Shown here one piece after another: positions 1 to 7,477 of a stretch of 15,310 nt of DNA (the first letter of the stretch is position 1; every line of letters begins with the position of its first letter). Position numbers and translations under genes: made by a program. Origin of the DNA: Gemmatimonadota bacterium (lineage in GTDB: Bacteria; Gemmatimonadota; Gemmatimonadetes; Longimicrobiales; Gaopeijiaceae); the NCBI GenBank assembly GCA_024638395.1, contig JAHEKK010000020.1, forward strand, positions 1 through 15,310, written 5' to 3'. Under the pieces are notes generated by a model. That model saw only the letters and a program-made list of their open reading frames with translations, was not told the origin of the DNA and ran no database searches.

Positions 1-1326
1 TCCGGACGCCTGGCCATCGTCGAAGGTGACCTCTTCGACCCGGTCTACGGACCGACAGGCGACGCAGAGCTCAATCGGGTCATCCAGTCCGACGAGTTCA
101 GCGTGAACACCGAGAGGGGGCAGGCGGGCCGGGCGATCCACGCGGGCGCCGAGGTCCTGAATCAGATCTCGACCTCTGGATTCTGCGGTACGTGCCACGA
201 CGTCAACCTGGTCAATGGCTTCCGTTTGGAGGAGGCGTTCAGCGAGTACAAGTCGACCCCGGCCGCCGCTCAGGGCATCTCGTGCCAGGATTGCCACATG
301 GGGATCGAGCCCGGCCGCAACTCGGGATACGCCGAAGCTCCGGCCGCGGTCGTAGGGGGACGGGACACCGCTCCCAGAAAGCGGACCAACCACCTCTTCG
401 CGGGACCGGACTACTCCATCATCCACCCGGGCATCTTCCCTCACAACATCCGCGCTGCGGAGATGGCCACCATCCGGGAGTGGCTCACCTTCGACGTCGA
501 AGCCGGATGGGGTACCGACGAGTTCGAAGCGGCCATACCCCAAGGAACGGAGTTTCCCGACCGCTGGAGCACCGCGGATGACCGCTACGATGCCCGCGAA
601 ATCATCGAGGCCAACCTCGAGTTGCTCGAGGTGGCCGACACGGAACGACTTCAGGTGTTGCGGGCCGGGTACGAGATCGGCGACATCGTGACTCGCCAGA
701 GCAGCAACCGTGGAATCGAGTTCGACGTCGAGGTCAAGAACGTGACCAACGGCCACAACGTACCGACCGGATTCGATGCCGAGCGGCTGGTGTTCCTCCA
801 GGTGACCGTACACGACGGGGCCGGCGAGGTGGTGTTCCAGTCCGGCGACCGGGATCCCAACGGCGACGTCCGGGACCTCCACTCGATCTACGTCCACAAC
901 GGCGAGCTGCCGCGCGACAAGTACCTCTTCAGCCTGCAGTCCAAGTTCCTCGTGCGGATGCTCCGGGGCGGCGAGAGGGAGCAGGTCCTGGCCCTCAACT
1001 ACTCGCCGGATCCGTTGCCTTTCCTCAGGCCGTCCACTCGCCCGACGGTACTTCTGGGACGCCCCGTCGGCGCCCGGAAACATCGCGTGACGATCCCGCC
1101 CCTGAAGAGCAACTGGGCCAACTACAAGGTCGAGCAGAACGACCTCCAGGGTAGTCAGGGCCCCTACACCGCCGAAGTGCGCTTGATCGCGCAGATGATC
1201 CCGGTGAATCTGATTCACGAGATCCAGGGCGTGGGCTTCGACTACTACATGTCGCCCAGAGAGGTGGCGGACGCCGTGGTCGAAGGCGCCCAGCTCCTCT
1301 GGGAACGGCAGGTGGAGCTCAACTGA
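1..1326 (+). CDS. Multihaem c-type cytochrome, C-terminal part (5' truncated by window)
   Basis: The reading frame is open from base 1, so the gene begins upstream; the GTG at 103 is only an internal codon. The 441 visible residues contain two haem c attachment motifs, CGTCH at visible residues 62-66 and CQDCH at 95-99, then a His-rich stretch (about 130-150) that could supply axial ligands. Further haems may lie upstream. From about residue 245 the protein turns into a beta-rich region containing GHNVPTG, a motif I recognise from C-terminal beta domains of multihaem cytochromes of the c554-like superfamily. There is no C-terminal membrane helix. The stop overlaps the next start by one base (TGATG), and the neighbours are a putative outer-membrane barrel and more cytochromes. 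I infer a periplasmic or surface electron carrier; its partner or substrate is not determinable. Sure of cytochrome c, unsure of subfamily. Confidence 0.85.
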   Translation, partial: SGRLAIVEGDLFDPVYGPTGDAELNRVIQSDEFSVNTERGQAGRAIHAGAEVLNQISTSGFCGTCHDVNLVNGFRLEEAFSEYKSTPAAAQGISCQDCHMGIEPGRNSGYAEAPAAVVGGRDTAPRKRTNHLFAGPDYSIIHPGIFPHNIRAAEMATIREWLTFDVEAGWGTDEFEAAIPQGTEFPDRWSTADDRYDAREIIEANLELLEVADTERLQVLRAGYEIGDIVTRQSSNRGIEFDVEVKNVTNGHNVPTGFDAERLVFLQVTVHDGAGEVVFQSGDRDPNGDVRDLHSIYVHNGELPRDKYLFSLQSKFLVRMLRGGEREQVLALNYSPDPLPFLRPSTRPTVLLGRPVGARKHRVTIPPLKSNWANYKVEQNDLQGSQGPYTAEVRLIAQMIPVNLIHEIQGVGFDYYMSPREVADAVVEGAQLLWERQVELN

Positions 1327-2840
1327 TGCCCGATACTCCCGTAGGATTCGGCCGAGGCGCGCCCCTCCGGTGGGCTCTGCTCACGTTGTTCTTCGCCCTG
1401 GGGGCCCAACTCTCGATTCCCCTCGATTCGTCGGCCCAAGAGGAACAGGGCGAAGTCGAGATGGACCGCTTCGAAGAGGAATGCGCCGACGGGGCGGAAG
1501 AAGAGGAACACGGTGAAGAAGGGAGTCGGCTTTCCGACCATTGCCGGCCCCTGGCGGAAATACCCCCTAGGCCTCGTCCGCTCATCGAGCTGGGAGAACC
1601 CTTCCTTGGCACCGGCACGTTGGGAGACGGCTTCAAGATTCCGGGCGGCGCGGTCTGGCAGCCTTCCCTGGTCGCCTTCGGGTCGCTTCGCACCGCCCTC
1701 CAGGGAGGCAACTTCCGTGCGAGCGGCGTCGAGCTCGTCGAGGCCGTGGCGCGCCTCGACCTCTTCGGCAACCTCTACCTGACCCAGACCGAGCGGGTGC
1801 TCATCGGCTTCCGACCGCTGGACCAGGACGGCCGGTTTACGGGCTACACGCTACGGGCTCGCCCCACGGCATTCGCCGAAGAAGACTTTGAATCCTTCGA
1901 GAACTTCAACATCACCACGCTGTTCATGGAGGGCGATCTCGCCGAGCTGTTTCCCTTCCTCGACCCGCAGGACCGGAGAGGGCTGGACGTCTATTTCGGC
2001 GTGGGCCGTCAGCCAGTGGCTTTCCAGGACGGTCTACTGCTCAACGAAGACGCCCTCGACATGGTCGGTCTCACACGGGCCAACATGAAGCTGGGGAGCG
2101 TGGTCAACGCGCGGGTGACGGCCGCGTTCGGCTGGGGGGAAGTGAGTCGCCACGGTGGGGGCGCAAACGTGCTCGACGAATCGGCCAAGCTCTTCGGGAT
2201 GTTCTGGGAGATCGACCGGCGCCGGAGCACATGGGAGATCGACGCCGTCTACGTAGCGGGCGACGACGTTTCGGGCAGCGGCGTGTATGTGGGCATTGGC
2301 GACATCAGGCGTATTGGCAAATACAACAACACGCTCAGAGTCCTCGCTTCGTTCCCCGCCGGTGACGAGACCTTCTTCAACCAACAGGGCGTCCTGATCC
2401 ACAATCAATTGTCCTGGACCCCCTATCACAACCACAACTTGTGGTACGTGAACACTTTCGCCGGGATCAACCACTTCCGGTCCGCCGCCCGGGGACCCTC
2501 CAACGGCGGTCCCGTGGGGCAGCTCGGGATCTTGTTCGCCGCGCCCGGCATCGGGCGCCTCGGGGCGCCCCTCGGAAACGAGGTCGACCAATCCGTGGGC
2601 GGAGCCGTCGGCTATCAAGCATTTCTCGCGGATACGCGTCAGCAGATCGTGCTCGAAGCCGGCGGGCGTTATCGGCTCTCAGACGAGGCCCTCAACACGA
2701 ACTCGGTCGGTGGAGGGATCAGGTATCAAGCCGCTGTGGGGAGGCGTTTCGTATTTGTTTTGGATGGGTTCGGTACGTGGGACAACGATTTCGAAGAGGT
2801 GAACTTCGGCGGCCGCACCGAGCTGCTCCTGAAGTTCTGA
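1326..2840 (+). CDS. Putative outer-membrane beta-barrel protein of the cytochrome cluster
   Basis: This is a 504-residue protein with an N-terminal signal peptide (Arg10 and Arg15, a hydrophobic core around residues 16-30, likely cleavage near the SSAQ at 35-38). A very acidic segment follows at about 39-72, with Glu runs, a His and two cysteines (Cys53, Cys73). The remainder has alternating polar and hydrophobic/aromatic residues with Gly/Asn/Asp turns, no helical membrane segment, and ends in Leu-Leu-Leu-Lys-Phe; a terminal aromatic is typical of barrels recognised by the BAM machinery. The start ATG overlaps the previous stop and has an AGGTGGAG ribosome site about eight bases upstream. 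Its place between cytochrome genes suggests a porin-like sheath or partner for electron transfer through the outer membrane, as in porin-cytochrome complexes. I do not recognise it as MtrB/PioB, and the role is inference. Alternative: an unrelated porin. Confidence 0.62.
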   Translation: MPDTPVGFGRGAPLRWALLTLFFALGAQLSIPLDSSAQEEQGEVEMDRFEEECADGAEEEEHGEEGSRLSDHCRPLAEIPPRPRPLIELGEPFLGTGTLGDGFKIPGGAVWQPSLVAFGSLRTALQGGNFRASGVELVEAVARLDLFGNLYLTQTERVLIGFRPLDQDGRFTGYTLRARPTAFAEEDFESFENFNITTLFMEGDLAELFPFLDPQDRRGLDVYFGVGRQPVAFQDGLLLNEDALDMVGLTRANMKLGSVVNARVTAAFGWGEVSRHGGGANVLDESAKLFGMFWEIDRRRSTWEIDAVYVAGDDVSGSGVYVGIGDIRRIGKYNNTLRVLASFPAGDETFFNQQGVLIHNQLSWTPYHNHNLWYVNTFAGINHFRSAARGPSNGGPVGQLGILFAAPGIGRLGAPLGNEVDQSVGGAVGYQAFLADTRQQIVLEAGGRYRLSDEALNTNSVGGGIRYQAAVGRRFVFVLDGFGTWDNDFEEVNFGGRTELLLKF

Positions 2841-2848
2841 CCGCAACC

Positions 2849-4957
2849 GTGCGACTTCTCGTCCGACCCGCGGCCGCTGTCCTGCTGGTCGCCGGTATGG
2901 GGGGCCTCGTCTGGGGTCAGGAGCCGTCTTCCTTCGAAGACTCCCCCTTCCTGCGCATCGACCCCGAAAAGATCGTCATGTCGTCCCGCGACGCTCGCGT
3001 GCCCTGCGGGGAATGCCACGTCGACGAGTTTGCGGTCTGGGAACAGACGCCCCACGCCACCGGGTTCAACACCCTCCACCGATCCGACGGCGCCGCCGAT
3101 ATCCTCGAACGGATGGACCTCCAGGTGGCGAAGCGTCAGGAGAGTCTCTGCCTGCGCTGTCACTACACGGTCGATACGTCTCTACGGGCCATCGCCGGGG
3201 TCTCTTGCGAGTCCTGTCACGGCGCGGCCCGCGACTGGATCGATGTCCACAACGACCTCGGCACCGGTGTCGAGCGCCCCGAGGACGAATCGCCCGAGCA
3301 TCGGGCCCAGCGCTTGGAGGCAAGCGTTGCCGGAGGGATGCTACGGCCCTCGGGCGATCTGTATTCCGTCGCGGCCAACTGCTTCGAATGCCACACCGTG
3401 CCCATCGAGGATCTGGTCAATCGGGGCAGACACTCCACGGGTTCGGCCCGCTTCGAGTTGGTGGAATGGGCGGACAGAATCAGGCACAACTACGTGGATG
3501 CACAGTGGACGCCCGGCGCGGGTAACCGAGAGCCCACGGCGGAACGAGAGCGGGTGGCCTACACGGTCGGGAAGCTCCTCGACTACGAGTTCAGCATCCG
3601 GGGCCTCGCCGCGGCCACCGAAGATGGCCGCTACGCCAAGGGCATGGAGCGGCGCGTAAGTGACGCCTACCGGCAATTGGAGGCCATCGCCTCCGCACAG
3701 GCCATTCCCGAGGTGGTGGAGGTTCTAAGGGTTGGCAAGAGCCTGACCCTCCAACCTGGGAACCAGGCTCCGCTGCTGGCCGCAGCCGACAGAATGCGGG
3801 CTCAGGGACAGGCCTTTGCCGCCCAGAACGACGGGTCGGGGTTGGCCGCCCTGGACGCCTTGGTCGAGGGTGGCGGGGCGGTCGTCGCCGCCGCTCCCGC
3901 GGACCCCCCGGAATCAGAAACCGTTCCGGGGGACACCCCGGCACCTCCGGAAGACCCCGCCGCGGGCACGGCCACCCCCGACGCACCAACCCCGGCCCCC
4001 ACGGAGACGGCCCCCGCGGCCCCGCCGCGAGTCACCGTCGGACAGGTAAGGGCGCGGCCCACCTGGTTCCCACCGGAAGGTGCATTCGAGGTCATCGACC
4101 CCGGCTGCAGCTGTCATGGCGACGCGGAAGACTGGTGGTTCGAGGATTCTCACGAGAGCGCCCATTTTCGACTCCTCAATCAGGAGCCCCGCGCCGTACA
4201 GATCGCCACGCTCTACGGGATTTCGGCGGCGCAGATGACCCAGGGCAACCAGATGTGCATGAGCTGTCATGGCATGCCCCTCAGCGCCTCTCCGTCGGCC
4301 CAGGTTTCCAGCGGGGTCGGGTGTGAGAGCTGTCACGGCGGGAGCTCACAGTACCTCGATCCCCACGAGGACGGGGGAAATCCACAGCTCGGCATGCGGA
4401 ATCTGAAGGACCCGGCCGCGCGGGCGGCCAACTGCTCCCGTTGCCACCTGATCACCGACGAACGCCTGGTGGCCTCGGGCCACCCCACGGGCGCGTCATA
4501 CGATTTCGCCAGCGCCAACGAATCCATCCGGCATTTCCCCGAAGGCAGGGTGGAGCGGGCCCGCGGTCGTAGAAGCGAGAACTATGCGGCAGCCTCCACC
4601 GCTGCCTTGGCCTCAGCCTATGCCGCGGAACGCAGCGGTCGACCCGTGCCCAGTGTCGAGGTGGTCGAGTACACGGCCCCGGCGCCTGCTCCACGAGCCC
4701 CTGCCGTGGGGTCCAGCCGGCCACCCCAGCCTCGGACGGGAACCAGGGTCAGCACGACAGGCGGCGAGTCCGTGTCCCCACCGCCGGCGCCTCCCCGCAC
4801 CCGGCCCGTCGGCCGCGTCCGGTCGCCGGCACCCTCCACGCGCATCGACCTGCCGCCCCTGCCGGCCGCTTCCGACTCTACCGCGACCGAGGACGTCCTT
4901 CTGCTCATCAAGGAACGGCTCGAGGCGCTTCGACGCGCCCTCGGGCGGGAACGATGA
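2849..4957 (+). CDS. Secreted cytochrome c with two tandem c554-like tetrahaem modules
   Basis: The chosen start is GTG at 2849, eight bases after the previous stop, because it begins directly with a signal peptide (two Arg, hydrophobic core, cleavage near WGQ at 23-25). The same frame is open far upstream, but that extension lies inside the barrel gene. The protein is 702 residues. Module 1 has haem motifs CGECH (53-57), CLRCH (101-105), CESCH (120-124) and CFECH (178-182). Module 2 has CSCH (420-423, one residue short), CMSCH (470-474), CESCH (492-496) and CSRCH (529-533). Each module ends in a matching G-x-H-x-T-G stretch. The order and spacing fit the cytochrome c554 family. A helical segment and a Pro/Ala-rich linker (about 350-395) join the modules, and a Pro-rich tail (about 605-680) precedes a short charged helix. 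Likely periplasmic, carrying seven or eight haems. The stop overlaps the next gene by ATGA. Confidence 0.88.
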   Translation: MRLLVRPAAAVLLVAGMGGLVWGQEPSSFEDSPFLRIDPEKIVMSSRDARVPCGECHVDEFAVWEQTPHATGFNTLHRSDGAADILERMDLQVAKRQESLCLRCHYTVDTSLRAIAGVSCESCHGAARDWIDVHNDLGTGVERPEDESPEHRAQRLEASVAGGMLRPSGDLYSVAANCFECHTVPIEDLVNRGRHSTGSARFELVEWADRIRHNYVDAQWTPGAGNREPTAERERVAYTVGKLLDYEFSIRGLAAATEDGRYAKGMERRVSDAYRQLEAIASAQAIPEVVEVLRVGKSLTLQPGNQAPLLAAADRMRAQGQAFAAQNDGSGLAALDALVEGGGAVVAAAPADPPESETVPGDTPAPPEDPAAGTATPDAPTPAPTETAPAAPPRVTVGQVRARPTWFPPEGAFEVIDPGCSCHGDAEDWWFEDSHESAHFRLLNQEPRAVQIATLYGISAAQMTQGNQMCMSCHGMPLSASPSAQVSSGVGCESCHGGSSQYLDPHEDGGNPQLGMRNLKDPAARAANCSRCHLITDERLVASGHPTGASYDFASANESIRHFPEGRVERARGRRSENYAAASTAALASAYAAERSGRPVPSVEVVEYTAPAPAPRAPAVGSSRPPQPRTGTRVSTTGGESVSPPPAPPRTRPVGRVRSPAPSTRIDLPPLPAASDSTATEDVLLLIKERLEALRRALGRER

Positions 4958-6585
4958 CCGATCGAGCGCCAGCGGCGCCGCGTCCCACCTCCGCCCAGGA
5001 AGGTGACCGATGGTCGGCCTACGGTGAGAACACCGGCATCCGCCGCATCTGGCAGGATCTGGATCCCGCCGCGCTCCGCAGGTTCAAGATCTTCAACGAG
5101 TTCAAGGACTCGTTCCTGGAGGATCTGAGCCCCGACGTCAGTGTGGCCGAGTGGAACAGCGGTGCCGTCCTCTTCGAAGAGGGCACCTACCTCGACCTGG
5201 CCTTCTTCATCGCCGAGGGGAGCGTGGAGATGGTACTGAAGAAGCTCGAGGATTCGGTGCCCGCCCCCATCTTCGAGGCGGACCCCCGCCCCGCCGCAGT
5301 TGGACGAGGCGACGGCGCCGGTCGGCCGTCCCGGCGCTCGGGGGAGACCATCGCCTATCTGGCGTCGGCCGACTTCGACCTGACGGGCGGCGAGCGGGTC
5401 GTATTGGGCGAAGGCGACTTCTTCGGCGAGATCGGAGCCCTCAACGGCTGGCCTCAGTCGGTCACGGCCACGACCGCCTCCGTCTCCACTCTGGTCCAGA
5501 TCCGTCTCCCCGCGCTCCGCAAGATCACACGCAAGTCCAAGGCTCTCCGACGGATCCTGGACGAAACCTACCGGTCAAGGACTCTCGATCGGCAACTACG
5601 TACCACTCCGCTGTTGGCGTCCTGCGACGGACCGGTGGTCGAGGCACTGGCCAAGAAGGTCGACCTCTGCTCCCTCGAGCCAGGGGAGTGCCTGACCACT
5701 GAGGGTACCCCTGCGGACTCGGTGTACCTCATTCGCTCCGGATTCCTGAAGCTCTCCCAGAAGGTGGACGGCATGGACATGCTGGTCTCCTATGCCAGCA
5801 AGGGCCAGACCGTCGGTGAGGTGGAGTTGCTGGTGGAGGGCGTCGATCTCTGGCAGGCCTCCGTCGTCTCCGTCGGGTATTCCGAGTTGGTGCGCATCAG
5901 CCATGAGGACTTCCGCTCCGTGGTCCGTGAGCACCCGGACGTCGAGCGGAGCCTTTGGGAGTTCGCCGTCGATCGACTGAAGCAGAGCGGGTACACACGG
6001 CGGAAGCCCGATCGATCCCAGCTCACCGATTTCGCTCTAGCCAAGGGCGTCGTACAGGGGACCAGTGTCCTCGTCATCGACCTCGACGTCTGCACCCGAT
6101 GTGACGACTGCGTGCGGGGCTGCGCCGCCACGCACGAAGGACGCCAACGGTTCATTCGCGAGGGCGAGACCTTCGGAGGCTTTCTCGTCGCTCGATCGTG
6201 CTATCACTGCCGGGATCCCGTTTGCCTCATCGGCTGCCCGACCGGGGCCATCGCCAGGGTGAACGTGGGATCCGTAGTCGCCATCGACGACGACTTGTGC
6301 ATCGGGTGCGGAAGCTGCGCGTCCAACTGCCCCTACGACGCCATCGTAATGCACGATACCGAAACCGCCTGGTCGGCCACCGCAGAGCCCGCGCGGCTCC
6401 GGGGTGAACCCCGTCTCGTGGCCAGCAAGTGCGATCTGTGTCACGGCTCCGAGGCAGGGCCTGCATGCGTGGCGAGCTGCCCCCACGGGTGCGCCTACAG
6501 GGTCGAGGACGTCGGCGAATTCGATGCCCTTCTCCAAGCCAAGAAGATGCAGAATTCCAGTGGGGCGAAGGGCTTCCCCGCATGA
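4954..6585 (+). CDS. Twin cNMP-binding-like domains fused to four-cluster [4Fe-4S] ferredoxin
   Basis: This is a 543-residue protein with no signal peptide or membrane helix, so probably cytoplasmic. Residues about 45-195 and 220-345 are two CRP/PKA-type cyclic-nucleotide-binding folds. Each keeps the Gly-Glu of the phosphate-binding cassette (158-159 and 288-289), but each has Gln (168, 301) where the phosphate-contacting Arg is expected. The first domain also has a disordered insert (about 103-135). From residue 370 follows a ferredoxin domain of the DmsB/HybA/NrfC type with 16 cysteines: 380/383/386/390, 416/419/424/428, 449/452/455/459 and 493/496/505/509. That is enough for four [4Fe-4S] clusters. 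Such subunits wire redox enzymes to membrane partners; here the next gene encodes a dihaem b protein and overlaps by ATGA. I infer an electron-transfer subunit gated or scaffolded by its N-terminal domains. Ligand unknown. Confidence 0.9.
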   Translation: MTDRAPAAPRPTSAQEGDRWSAYGENTGIRRIWQDLDPAALRRFKIFNEFKDSFLEDLSPDVSVAEWNSGAVLFEEGTYLDLAFFIAEGSVEMVLKKLEDSVPAPIFEADPRPAAVGRGDGAGRPSRRSGETIAYLASADFDLTGGERVVLGEGDFFGEIGALNGWPQSVTATTASVSTLVQIRLPALRKITRKSKALRRILDETYRSRTLDRQLRTTPLLASCDGPVVEALAKKVDLCSLEPGECLTTEGTPADSVYLIRSGFLKLSQKVDGMDMLVSYASKGQTVGEVELLVEGVDLWQASVVSVGYSELVRISHEDFRSVVREHPDVERSLWEFAVDRLKQSGYTRRKPDRSQLTDFALAKGVVQGTSVLVIDLDVCTRCDDCVRGCAATHEGRQRFIREGETFGGFLVARSCYHCRDPVCLIGCPTGAIARVNVGSVVAIDDDLCIGCGSCASNCPYDAIVMHDTETAWSATAEPARLRGEPRLVASKCDLCHGSEAGPACVASCPHGCAYRVEDVGEFDALLQAKKMQNSSGAKGFPA

Positions 6586-7451
6586 CGCCGGCCGGCAGCC
6601 TCGACCACGGAGTGGCCACCGGCCGTCCCGCACCGGCCTCTCCACATTCATGGAAACGGGCGGTCCGCTCAGTCCGATCCTTCAAGGTCTTCGCAGGGGC
6701 ACTCGTCGTCGCCCTGACCATCTACCTGGTCAACGGCCTGGTCGGGGTCGTGAGTCCCGACTCCGCCTGGGGAATCGGATACGGAATCGGAGCGACGGCG
6801 CTCTTGCTGGCAGCTCTGGCATACGCCGTCAGGCGCCGAACCCTCTCGGCGCGCACGGTCGGCCCTTCGCGCACCTACCTCCTGATCCACCTCTACGGTG
6901 GTACCCTCTTCCTCGTGCTGGCTCTCATGCACAGCGGCTTCGCGATGCCCCAGGCCCCCTTGACCGGGATTCTCTGGCTGCTCGGCATCTGGGTCGTCGG
7001 GACCGGGGTCCTCGGGGTGCTCCTTCAGAAGTGGTGCGCCGCCGCTCTGGGCCAGCTGACCACGGAAGTACAGCTCGTCCGGATCCCCGAGCTCGTTGAA
7101 CAGACGCGGGCTCAGGCAGAGGAGGTGGCGCGAACCGCCGGAGGAGTGCTGGGGGATCTGTATGCGTCCGAGCTGGCCGGCGCGATGCGGACTCCGACGT
7201 TCCGATGGCGCTCCTTCGCCGGATTCGTCGACGATCAGGCGGCTCGCTTCGAGTACGTTCGGGCCATGGTCCCGCCCGAACGGCATGAGAGCCTGGAGGC
7301 GCTGAGGCGGCTCGTACGTGCGAAGGCCGAGATGGACGTCCATTTTGCGCTGCAGACGATGCTGCGGAAATGGCTCTGGGTCCACGTGCCGACGGCCGTC
7401 GTGCTCGCCGCCGTCCTCGGCCTCCACATCTTCGTAACCCTCTACTACTAG
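6582..7451 (+). CDS. Dihaem b-type cytochrome membrane subunit
   Basis: This is a 289-residue integral membrane protein. The ATG at 6582 overlaps the preceding stop (ATGA), and the frame extension upstream lies inside the ferredoxin gene. Five hydrophobic helices are visible: about 37-58, 65-83, 99-119, 127-148 and 266-289. Two helices carry histidine pairs spaced exactly 14 residues apart, His103/His117 and His268/His282. This H-x13-H pattern is how four-helix cytochrome b proteins bind two stacked haems b across a membrane. Positive residues (25-35, 84-91) place the N-terminus and the long loop 149-264 in the cytoplasm, with the C-terminus periplasmic. The loop could dock the upstream ferredoxin subunit, and the downstream decahaem could accept electrons on the other side. 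I infer a quinone- or ferredoxin-linked transmembrane electron carrier; I cannot name a close family. Confidence 0.82.
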   Translation: MTPAGSLDHGVATGRPAPASPHSWKRAVRSVRSFKVFAGALVVALTIYLVNGLVGVVSPDSAWGIGYGIGATALLLAALAYAVRRRTLSARTVGPSRTYLLIHLYGGTLFLVLALMHSGFAMPQAPLTGILWLLGIWVVGTGVLGVLLQKWCAAALGQLTTEVQLVRIPELVEQTRAQAEEVARTAGGVLGDLYASELAGAMRTPTFRWRSFAGFVDDQAARFEYVRAMVPPERHESLEALRRLVRAKAEMDVHFALQTMLRKWLWVHVPTAVVLAAVLGLHIFVTLYY

Positions 7452-7458
7452 CGAGATC

Positions 7459-7468
7459 AGGAAGGGAG
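7459..7468 (+). promoter_or_regulatory. Ribosome-binding site that decides the decahaem start
   Basis: AGGAAGGGAG is a strong purine-rich Shine-Dalgarno-like sequence in the short gap after the cytochrome b stop. It sits nine bases before an ATT codon in the decahaem frame (7478) and about 40 bases before the first TTG (7508). It favours initiation at ATT, or at a base that differs in related strains. No ATG or GTG in the correct frame is at a suitable distance. Confidence 0.5.
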
Positions 7469-7477
7469 CGTCAGCGC

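Noticed and set aside
2441..2848. Upstream extension of the double tetrahaem cytochrome frame
   Set aside because: It lies inside the barrel gene in another frame, is Arg-rich low-complexity translation, and would bury the signal peptide that begins at GTG 2849.
1..4957. Identification as MtrCAB/MtoAB or a hydroxylamine oxidoreductase module
   Set aside because: No MtrA-type decahaem precedes the barrel, the barrel does not read as MtrB, and no octahaem HAO motif pattern with the catalytic Tyr is visible.
7370..7477. ATG at 7370 as the start of the decahaem cytochrome
   Set aside because: It would overlap the cytochrome b gene by about 80 bases through its last haem helix and add an Arg-rich tail before the anchor. 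The ribosome site in the gap points downstream.
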